Positions 55,285 through 64,000 of a stretch of 64,000 nt of DNA are shown here, one piece after another. Below the pieces are notes generated by a model that worked only from the letters and a program-made list of their open reading frames with translations, ran no database searches and had not been told where the DNA came from. How positions within the stretch are numbered: the first letter of the stretch is position 1; the number at the start of each line of letters is the position of its first letter. Location: NCBI GenBank assembly GCA_900142905.1, contig FSRV01000001.1, positions 1,302,001 through 1,366,000 of the forward strand. Reading direction: 5' to 3'. The position numbers were made by a program, and so were the translations under genes. Source of the DNA: Burkholderia sp. GAS332. GTDB lineage: Bacteria > Pseudomonadota > Gammaproteobacteria > Burkholderiales > Burkholderiaceae.

Positions 55285-56475
55285 ATGCATGGTGTAACAG
55301 GATGGATCAGGAATGACTCGTTCAGTGACTACGCACTTCGACCTGCGGTTCATGCAGCGGCCGCCGCGAACGGAGGCGCCACTGGCGACGATAGTCGCGA
55401 TACTCTCATACGTGCGCGGCGAAGAGTGGTGGAACCGCAATATCAATCCAACAAGGAGACCTGGGAGGAGTATCAAAAAAGACATTGCGATTGGCGTACG
55501 GGTGGGGCATGCCCTGGCAAACCGCCGAAAAATGAAGGGGAGAGTCCGCCGCTAACGGCTGGCCAATTTGCGACTAGCGTCGTTCTGTCGATTCTCACTG
55601 GTGGTCCTCTGGAACCACGCCCAGCTGGGATGGGCGCGGAGCCGGGAGGTGCATCCGGTGTGCCGCTGCCATCGCGTCCCGCTACACCGATGGATACGTC
55701 ACCGCCGCCATCGCGTCCCGCCACACCGATGGATACGTCACCGCCGCCGTCGCGCCCCGCTACACCGATGGATACGTCACCGCCGCCATCGCGTCCTGCT
55801 ACACCGATGGATACGTCTCCGCCACCATCGCGTTCCGCTTCGCCGGCGGCCGAGCAACGCAACTTATCACCCTCGTCTGCCAGACGCGACTCGGTTGAGT
55901 CGACAAACTCCAGCACGCGGCCAAAGTCTGCCGATGAAGCGAACTCGCCTAATCAAGATCTCAACCCGGCATTAGTGCCTCCGGGCATGCGTATCAACGA
56001 GATCGGCTTTCTCGAGAAGAAAGCATTCCCCCGTGTTTATCGAGTCGACTCCGGTCTGAATCGCGCTGCGATCCTCGAACATGGTTTCGAACCATCATCT
56101 CACTTCGGGGGCATCAAAAAGATGATTTCGGGGGACGCGCTGATCGTTTCCGAAACGCTGGAAGGCGCACGAGCATTCGGCGATAGCGAATTTGGTGCCG
56201 GCCACTATGACCTGTATGAGATCAAGACCAAGGGTCTCGAAGGAGCGTCATTGAAGGACAACGTCTACTTCAACACTGACTTTACCGCCAGGCAGCTCGG
56301 TCGCACGCCGAGCGCACTAAAGAAGATGGCGCCGCGCGAGGTAGCGGAGGGTGCGCTGGAGTTTCGTGAAGCACATATCGATGCGGCCGCTGGTGATCCA
56401 GCCAGGATTCGTCTCATCGAACGTGGCGTACCGCGCCCGCAGACCCCTCCGGACAGTGACGGTTCGACCGACTAG
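55285..56475 (+). CDS. Putative ADP-ribosyltransferase toxin/effector with proline-rich repeat linker
   Basis: 396 residues, started by ATG 55285 with GGGGAGG five bases upstream. Residues 1-110 match nothing I know and have no signal peptide. Residues 130-181 are four 13-residue repeats (PSRPATPMDTSPP), then a Ser-rich linker. Residues ~248-381 resemble pertussis-toxin-S1/cholera-toxin-A-type ADP-ribosyltransferases: FPRVYRVDSG (Arg253 as the NAD-binding Arg), AILEHGFEP, ALIVSETLEGARAF (SET at 289-291 in the place of the STS motif), HYDLYEIKT, YFNTD, and ALEFREAHIDAAAGDPARIR, where Glu359 would be the catalytic Glu by alignment with the SEYLAHRRIPPENIR region of S1. Lower third-position GC than neighbours suggests transfer. 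No adjacent immunity gene. The fold call is by motif only. Confidence 0.6.
   Translation: MHGVTGWIRNDSFSDYALRPAVHAAAAANGGATGDDSRDTLIRARRRVVEPQYQSNKETWEEYQKRHCDWRTGGACPGKPPKNEGESPPLTAGQFATSVVLSILTGGPLEPRPAGMGAEPGGASGVPLPSRPATPMDTSPPPSRPATPMDTSPPPSRPATPMDTSPPPSRPATPMDTSPPPSRSASPAAEQRNLSPSSARRDSVESTNSSTRPKSADEANSPNQDLNPALVPPGMRINEIGFLEKKAFPRVYRVDSGLNRAAILEHGFEPSSHFGGIKKMISGDALIVSETLEGARAFGDSEFGAGHYDLYEIKTKGLEGASLKDNVYFNTDFTARQLGRTPSALKKMAPREVAEGALEFREAHIDAAAGDPARIRLIERGVPRPQTPPDSDGSTD
55669..55824. repeat. Four 39-bp in-frame tandem repeats
   Basis: Units start at 55669, 55708, 55747 and 55786, each encoding PSRPATPMDTSPP, followed by a truncated fifth copy (PSRSASP). Copies differ by only a few synonymous bases, suggesting recent expansion. 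Confidence 0.92.
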
Positions 56476-56760
56476 GCGTGACGGTCGTTCCATGAGACCC
56501 GTCGCCCAAACCATGCACCGGGCGACGGCGAGCAAACCGGTCACGTGGCACGCGTTGGCATGCGCAACGCAGTCTGCTCGAACACGCGAGTCAGCGCATG
56601 CCCGTGTCGTAGGCCGCTGCAGATGCTGCCCCGCACAGCGGCAACGCCAATAGGCCACCAGGAACACCAGGAACACCAGGAAAGACAAGTGCCATAGGAC
56701 TGCAAATCAAAAGAAGGTGCAGCAGGCAATCAGAGCTGACCGCCTGCAAGGCAAAAACGA
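56476..56760. other. Gap between the transferase gene and iolB
   Basis: No supported gene and no clear immunity protein. Three tandem copies of a 9-base unit (CACCAGGAA) lie at about 56655-56682. No strong terminator is seen for either convergent transcript. Confidence 0.45.
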
Positions 56761-57558
56761 TCATTCTTTATTGATAATCCACTCGTGCGCCGGATCGTTC
56801 TTGAAGTGCCAAACCCGCTGCTTACCAGCCATAACATTGAGGTAGTACGAATCATACCCATAGGGAACAACAACCGGATGATACCCACGCGGCACCATCA
56901 CAACATCATGATCCTCCACCGCCATCGACTCATCGATATCACGCATATCGGTATACACCCGCTGAAACGCAAACCCCTGCGGCGGATCGAGCCGATGATA
57001 ATAAGTCTCTTCGAGCGAACTCTCATGAGGCACATTATCCGTATCGTGCTTATGCGGCGGATAGCTCGACGCATGCCCACCGGGAGTCCTCACCTCAACA
57101 ACCAGTAAAGACTCCGCAAGCTCAGTCTGCGGAAGAATATCGCATACGTATCGCGTATTCAGCCCCTTCCCACGCGTGGAGCGCTTCATCGAAGAAGGTT
57201 CGATCAACCTCGCCGGATACGCACCCTTGGCAGGCGCACTCGCCACGCCAACCTCCGCATCGCGACAAGCGCGAACCGTCGCCCGAACGCCAGGCGGCAA
57301 ATACACCGCATACGGCGCGGAATCCTCGAATACGCTATCGCGCGAACCCAGCGAACTCCATGTGGCGTCAGCAGTTTCAATATCCACCGCGCCGGTGAGC
57401 ACCACAATACAAACCTCTCGCGACGCCTCAAACACATGAACGACTTCGCTCGCGCCCAGCCGATAAGCAGCAAATCCCACATACCGCCAGCACGCCGACT
57501 CAGGCGTCACCCGCGCGATTGTCTGGCCCTCGCGCTGCGCCTTCACCAATAAACTCAT
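56761..57558 (-). CDS. iolB: 5-deoxy-glucuronate isomerase IolB
   Basis: A 265-residue cupin isomerase of myo-inositol catabolism that turns 5-deoxy-D-glucuronate into 2-deoxy-5-keto-D-gluconate. The metal-binding cupin motif is visible as SSYPPHKHDTDN … ESSLEETYYHRLDPPQGFAFQRVYTD, with a later VMVPRGYHPVVVPYGYDSYYLNVMAG. Its ATG overlaps the iolE stop by 4 bases. It is the last gene of the operon in this window. Confidence 0.93.
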   Translation of the reverse strand: MSLLVKAQREGQTIARVTPESACWRYVGFAAYRLGASEVVHVFEASREVCIVVLTGAVDIETADATWSSLGSRDSVFEDSAPYAVYLPPGVRATVRACRDAEVGVASAPAKGAYPARLIEPSSMKRSTRGKGLNTRYVCDILPQTELAESLLVVEVRTPGGHASSYPPHKHDTDNVPHESSLEETYYHRLDPPQGFAFQRVYTDMRDIDESMAVEDHDVVMVPRGYHPVVVPYGYDSYYLNVMAGKQRVWHFKNDPAHEWIINKE

Positions 57559-58481
57559 GCCGCCTCCTGCTTAGTCTCGCCACCGGCGTCGAGCGGCGCA
57601 TCGACCAGCGCTCGCAACGTCCGGAATCCTTTCTGCGCATACTCATACGATGGCGCCACCACCGGATCCTGTTCCGCCTCAACCACCAGCCAACCGCGAT
57701 ATCCATGCCGCTTCAATCGATCGATGATTGCCGGGAAGTTCACCGCGCCATCGCCCGGTACGGTGAACGCACCATTGATCACAGCGTCAAGAAAACTCCA
57801 GTTGCGGTTGCGCGCCAGCTTCATCACCGCCGGTCGAACATCCTTGCAGTGCACGTGACATACGCGGCCAATATGCTTGTCGAGGACCGCGAGCGGATCG
57901 CCGCCGGAAAATGTGATGTGCCCTGCGTCAAATAGTAGACCGACGGCGTCGCTCGTGCGCGACATCAACTGATCGACGTCAGCCGGCGTTTCGACATACG
58001 CACCCATATGATGGTGATACGCAAGCCGCACGCCGCGGCTCAGCGTGTAGCGCGCGAATTCATCGACACGCGCCGCGTAGGCTGCCCACTGCGCGTCGCT
58101 GAAAAATCGCGGACGTTGATACAGCGGTTGCGGTGCGCCCTGGATCGAATCGGCGACTTCGCCGTAGACCATCGCGGTCGCGCCGTTCTGTGCGAGCAGG
58201 TCGAGATGCGGGCCGACCGAGGCAATTTCCTCTTCCACGCTGCGTCGCGCGAGTCGTCCGGAGTACCAGCCGGATACCAAGGCCAGATCGTATTGGGCGA
58301 GCAGTGTCTTCAGCGCCTGCGGTTCGCGCGGAAACTTGTTGCCGAGTTCGAAGCCCTGATAGCCGATCTGGCGTCCTTCGGTCAGCGCGACGTCGAGCGG
58401 CGTCTCGCCACCGAGCGAAGGCAGGTCATCGTTCATCCACGATAAAGGGTTGATGCCGATACGTACGTCGAAAGCAGTCAT
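57555..58481 (-). CDS. iolE: Myo-inosose-2 dehydratase IolE
   Basis: A 308-residue TIM-barrel (xylose-isomerase-like) enzyme that dehydrates 2-keto-myo-inositol. Opens VRIGINPLSWMNDDLPSLGGETPLDVALTEGRQIGYQGFELGNKFP. Metal and substrate residues sit in YHHHMGAYVET, LLFDAGHITFSGGDP and HVHCKDVRP, and the end WLVVEAEQDP is typical. ATG 58481 has GAGGA seven bases upstream. Lies 10 bases after iolD. Confidence 0.95.
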   Translation of the reverse strand: MTAFDVRIGINPLSWMNDDLPSLGGETPLDVALTEGRQIGYQGFELGNKFPREPQALKTLLAQYDLALVSGWYSGRLARRSVEEEIASVGPHLDLLAQNGATAMVYGEVADSIQGAPQPLYQRPRFFSDAQWAAYAARVDEFARYTLSRGVRLAYHHHMGAYVETPADVDQLMSRTSDAVGLLFDAGHITFSGGDPLAVLDKHIGRVCHVHCKDVRPAVMKLARNRNWSFLDAVINGAFTVPGDGAVNFPAIIDRLKRHGYRGWLVVEAEQDPVVAPSYEYAQKGFRTLRALVDAPLDAGGETKQEAA

Positions 58482-58491
58482 GCGGGCGTCC

Positions 58492-60461
<1,970 letters not shown>

Positions 60462-60465
<4 letters not shown>

Positions 60466-62540
60466 GCCGCCTGCTCCTGATGTGCGTGGCTCGCTGTGGT
60501 GGGCTGCGCGCTTGCCGCTCCGCGCGTCGCGCGCCACGACGCGATCAGCGTTTCGAACGTGCGCCGCACCCGCGCGATCAGTTCGTTGTCGTCGATCTCG
60601 CCGGCGAGCCACGCATGGCTCGGCTCGTGAAAGATCGTCCGACCCACGGTAAAGCCCCGGCATGTCGCCGATTGCGCCGCCGCGCGAAAGCCTTCGTCCA
60701 GTTGCTCGACGCCCGCCGACAAACCGAGCAACACCACGCCCCGGCAGTACGGATCGCGTTCGGCGATCAGCGCGTCGACGGCTTGCCATTGTGCGGCGTC
60801 CATCGGTTCGAGCTTCCACCACTCCGGATAGATGCCGATGTTGTACAGCCGCTTCAACGCCCGATAGACGATGTCCGGTGCTTGCGGCAAATGCGCGTGC
60901 TTCGGCGGAATCACTTCGAGTAGCAATTCGTGGCCGCTTGCTTGCGTCGCGTCGTAAAGCGCACGCAGTTGCGCTTCCTGTTCGAGGCGTTGTTCGACCG
61001 GTTCGTCGGGATGAAATTGCACAAGGCACTTGGCGATGTGTTCCTGCGGCCACGTGGTCAGCGTTGTGCCGATCGAGCGGCCGTGGTCGAACACGAGCGG
61101 CACGGACCCGGGCAGTTCAACCGGCCGGCCGATCCACCAGCCGCGGCCGGTGGCGGCGTTCAATGCATCCTGACCGTAGCGGTCGTCGCTCAATATGCCG
61201 ATGCGCCCTTGCAACCCCAAGGCGGTTTCCGTCTGCGCGACAGCTTCGACGAACAGGCCCTTCAGTTGCGCGATGCGGGCTTCGTCGGCACCGGTCTGCT
61301 GCGCGAGTTCGAAGAACTGGTTGCGGTGATCGAACGCGAAGCCGAGCACTTCATCCCATTGTTTGCGGGCAGGGGAGACGCGATGCAGGCGCGCGAGTGT
61401 CGCGTCGCGGTCAGGGCGGCGCATGCGTTGCGGATCGGCTTTGGCTTCACGCAGAAAGTAGTCGAGTTCGGCGGGCGTCGGCATCGCGGGCGCACAGCCG
61501 TGACGCGAGACGACCAGCGCGCCGCTCGCATTCGCCGCACGCGCGCATGCTTCGAGTGGTTGATCGCGCAACCATCCGGAGAGAAAGCCCGAGGCGAATG
61601 CATCGCCCGCGCCGAGCACGTTCAGCACCTCCACCTCAACGCCACCATGAATCGGAATATCGTCGAGCGTTGCGGGTACTTTGCCGTCGATGATCTGGCA
61701 GCCCATCGGTCCACGCTTCAGAACCAGCGTGGCCGGTGTCACGGCGCGCACCATCGCGAGGGCGTCGACGAGCTCGGTCTTGCCGCCGGCGATGCGGAAT
61801 TCCTCCTCGGTGCCGATCACCAGATCGAACAACGGTAGGATGCGCTGCAAGTGCGCGGTCACGCCTTCGCTGGCGACGAAGCGGGTTTCGCCATCCGCTT
61901 TGCCCGTGAGGCCCCACAACACAGGGCGATAATCGATATCGAGTACGGTGCGCACGTTATTGCGTCGCGCGTAATCGAGCGCACGGCGGCTCGTGCGATT
62001 TACCTGCTCGGTGGAAAAGTGCGTGCCGGTAATCAGCAGCGCTTTCGATGACGCGATGTACGCCTCGTCGAAGTCCGCTTCATCCACCGCCATATCCGCG
62101 CAGTTCTCACGATAGAAGATCAGCGGAAACGTATCGCGATCTTTCAGACCAAGCAGAACGAGCGCGGTCAGACGCTCCTGATCGACGCGTACATGACTGA
62201 CGTCGCAGCCTTCCTTCGTCAAGGTCTCGGTGAGAAAGCGGCCCATGTGGTCGTTGCCGACGCGCGCCAGCATCGCCGATGCAAGTCCTAGCCGCGCGCA
62301 ACCGAATGCGATATTCGCCGACGAACCGCCGAGATACTTCGCGAAGCTCGACACGTCTTCGAGCCGTGCGCCGACCTGCTGCGCGTACAGATCGACGGCA
62401 AGACGGCCGAGGCAGACGATGTCGCGGCTGCGGCCCGGCGCGAAACGGCTGGCCGTGGCCGTAGAAACGGACGTGGGCCCAATGCCGTTCACGTCCGCGT
62501 TCGCGATCCCGGTTCCGCTGGATGTGCTGGAATGATCCAT
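60462..62540 (-). CDS. iolC: Bifunctional 5-dehydro-2-deoxygluconokinase / DUF2090 aldolase (IolC-IolJ fusion)
   Basis: A 692-residue fusion. The N half (~38-375) is a PfkB sugar kinase: DIVCLGRLAVDLYAQQVGARLEDVSSFAKYLGGSSANIAFG, and the anion-hole motif NVLGAGDAFASGFLSGWL. It phosphorylates 2-deoxy-5-keto-gluconate. The C half (~390-680) is a DUF2090/TIM-barrel domain (GFAFDHRNQFFELAQQTGA … LEVIPPKHAHLPQAP … GVVLLGLSAGVEQL), regarded as the phosphate aldolase for the next step. ATG 62540 is chosen. Such fusions are usual in proteobacterial inositol operons. Confidence 0.93.
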
Positions 62541-62605
62541 GAATATTCCTGAATAGCTGAGCGCGGGCGCAGACGCAGCAAGCGCAGCCAACCCGCGCGA
62601 ATGAA

Positions 62606-63430
62606 TCAGATTTCCGCGCCTTCGAGTTCGCCGATCATTTTCTGCATCTCGGCGCCGCCGGCCATCATGTCGAGCACTTCATCCTTGCTGATGGTTTCCT
62701 TCGTGAACGTACCGAGCGATTTGCCGCGATTGAGCAGCGTGAACGAATCGCCGATCGGATACGCGTGGTGCACGTTGTGCGTGATGAAGATCACCGAGAT
62801 GCCTTTTGCGCGCGCCGTGTGGATCAGCTTAAGCACATTGAAGCTCTGCTTGACGCCGAGCGCGGCGGTGGGCTCGTCGAGAATCAGCACGCGTGCGCCG
62901 AAGTGAATGGCTCGCGCAATCGCCAGACATTGCTTCTCGCCGCCGGACATGGTGCCGATCGGCTGGTGCGGATCGCGCACGTTGATGCCCATTTCGGCGA
63001 GCTTGTCGCGCGCGGTGGTCGCGCAGGTTTCGAGGTCCATCACGTTCAGAAAGCCGAACAGTTTTTTCTGCGGCTCGCGGCCCATGAAGAAGTTGCGTGC
63101 GACCGAGAGCAACGGCACTAGCGCCAGATCCTGATAGACCGTGGCGATGCCGAGATCGAGCGCGTCTTTCGGCGACTCGAACAGCACCGGTTTGCCGTCG
63201 ACCAGATACTGGCCGGAAGAGGGTTTATGCACGCCGGCCAACGTTTTGATCAGCGTCGATTTGCCCGCGCCGTTGTCGCCGAGCAGGCAATGCACTTCAC
63301 CGCGTTTCAGACGCAAGGTCACGCCGCTCAGCGCGATGACCTGGCCGAAGTACTTGCTGACATCTTCGAGCGCGAGGATCACGTCGTCCTGCGGTTCAGC
63401 CGCTGTGTTCACGGTATTCAAATCGGACAT
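62606..63430 (-). CDS. Sugar (probably inositol) ABC transporter ATP-binding protein
   Basis: A 274-residue single-domain ATPase of the ribose/fructose-type (FrcA-like). Walker [11 protein letters not shown]-loop [24 protein letters not shown], signature [15 protein letters not shown], Walker [16 protein letters not shown], switch [10 protein letters not shown]. Unlike RbsA it has only one ABC domain. ATG 63430 follows a GAGGAGAC ribosome site. Position directly before iolC suggests that it energises inositol import. Confidence 0.92.
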   Translation of the reverse strand: MSDLNTVNTAAEPQDDVILALEDVSKYFGQVIALSGVTLRLKRGEVHCLLGDNGAGKSTLIKTLAGVHKPSSGQYLVDGKPVLFESPKDALDLGIATVYQDLALVPLLSVARNFFMGREPQKKLFGFLNVMDLETCATTARDKLAEMGINVRDPHQPIGTMSGGEKQCLAIARAIHFGARVLILDEPTAALGVKQSFNVLKLIHTARAKGISVIFITHNVHHAYPIGDSFTLLNRGKSLGTFTKETISKDEVLDMMAGGAEMQKMIGELEGAEI

Positions 63431-63443
63431 GGTCGTCTCCTCG

Positions 63444-64000
63444 TTACGATTGCGCGACGCGGCGGCGCACGTAGTGATTGAACAGCACGGCAATCAAGAG
63501 CATCACGCCGAGGAACACGCGGAACCAGTCGGAGTCGACATTCGTATAGGTGATGCCGATCTGCACGACGCCGAAGATCAGCGCGCCGAAGCAGGCGCCG
63601 ATCACCGAGCCGTAGCCGCCCGTCAGCAGCGTGCCGCCGATCACCGCAGCGATGATGGCTTCGAATTCGGCCTGCAGCCCGCGGTCGGCCGCGGCCGAGC
63701 CGATGTCGCACACTTGCAGCACGGCGAACAGGCATGCGCAGAACGCGGTCAGCACGAACAGAGAGATTTTGACGCGCCGTACCGGCACACCGACGTTCTT
63801 TGCCGCGTTGGCGTCGCCGCCAACCGCGAAAATCCAGTTGCCGAAGCGAGTCTTGGCGAGGGTGAACGCGCAGACCGCGGCAAGCGCGAACCACCAGAGC
63901 AGGACTTTCGGAATGCCCGGCACGAGCGGATTGCCGTTGTCGAGCAGCTTCACGACACCCATGTGGCCGAGCCAGACGAACAGGCCCTTGAACGCGACAC
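63444..64000 (-). CDS. Sugar ABC transporter permease (partial; runs off the right edge)
   Basis: The C-terminal ~185 residues of an RbsC/FrcB-type permease; the 5' part lies beyond 64000. Visible features are [48 protein letters not shown] and [74 protein letters not shown], typical of the family. Followed 13 bases later by the ATPase gene. Confidence 0.93.
   Translation of the reverse strand, partial: VAFKGLFVWLGHMGVVKLLDNGNPLVPGIPKVLLWWFALAAVCAFTLAKTRFGNWIFAVGGDANAAKNVGVPVRRVKISLFVLTAFCACLFAVLQVCDIGSAAADRGLQAEFEAIIAAVIGGTLLTGGYGSVIGACFGALIFGVVQIGITYTNVDSDWFRVFLGVMLLIAVLFNHYVRRRVAQS

Noticed and set aside
55058..55316. Two short frames before the putative transferase (one with an MKRFILAV-like start)
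   Set aside because: Frames overlap each other, lack ribosome sites and resemble no secretion partner or immunity protein.
55473..55916. Minus-strand Gly/Asp-rich repeat protein opposite the transferase gene
   Set aside because: It is the complement of the Pro-rich repeats; no ribosome site.

Overview
The window is a GC-rich chromosomal segment from a betaproteobacterium of the family Burkholderiaceae, most likely Paraburkholderia. I infer this from the gene order yhbY-rlmE-ftsH-folP-glmM-pstSCAB-phoU-phoB-phoR-ppk-ppx and from protein sequences that read as Burkholderia-type throughout. No database search was possible. I see no insertion sequence, prophage, CRISPR array, rRNA or replication origin. 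There are two tRNA genes, both with encoded CCA ends.

Layout. (1) 1-5.9 kb: core housekeeping genes: yhbY on the minus strand, then rlmE, ftsH, folP and glmM. (2) 6.1-18.6 kb: a phosphate block. The pst-phoU-phoBR genes follow a tandem array of Pho-box half-sites. They face ppk and ppx (polyphosphate synthesis and breakdown), an ornithine-lipid acyltransferase (olsB type) and a SixA-type phosphatase. Pho-box-like repeats also lie upstream of ppk/ppx and olsB, so phosphate uptake, storage and lipid replacement may form one regulon here. (3) 18.9-28 kb: tRNA-Pro, small membrane and lipoprotein genes, a DUF2288-MATE pair, a pentapeptide-repeat protein, an AT-richer gap ending in a candidate small RNA, an NlpD-like amidase activator, a mutarotase, a 28-residue microprotein, uppP and tRNA-Arg. 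(4) 28-40 kb: a secreted phosphoesterase, a di-haem peroxidase, two Nudix or surface-type small proteins, an orphan glutamate-type binding protein, glnS, ggt, a small hydrolase and a class III CoA-transferase. (5) 40.5-52 kb: alaS, a LysR/MFS divergent pair, threonine aldolase, a zinc-ribbon Nudix enzyme, and a thioesterase-livHMGF operon with no binding protein. (6) 52-56.7 kb: an accessory patch containing a 15-copy octanucleotide repeat, an 813-residue lipoprotein with an internal duplication, and a compositionally unusual gene whose C-terminal third resembles pertussis-toxin-type ADP-ribosyltransferases. (7) 56.7-64 kb: a minus-strand myo-inositol catabolic operon (ABC transporter, fused iolC, iolD, iolE, iolB) that runs off the right edge.

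The most novel candidate is the putative ADP-ribosyltransferase at 55285-56475. It has a proline-rich 13-residue repeat linker, a strong ribosome-binding site and no visible immunity gene. Next are the candidate small RNA at about 23187-23261 and the scattered Pho-box-like sites. All regulatory sites were found by eye and are not scored statistically.
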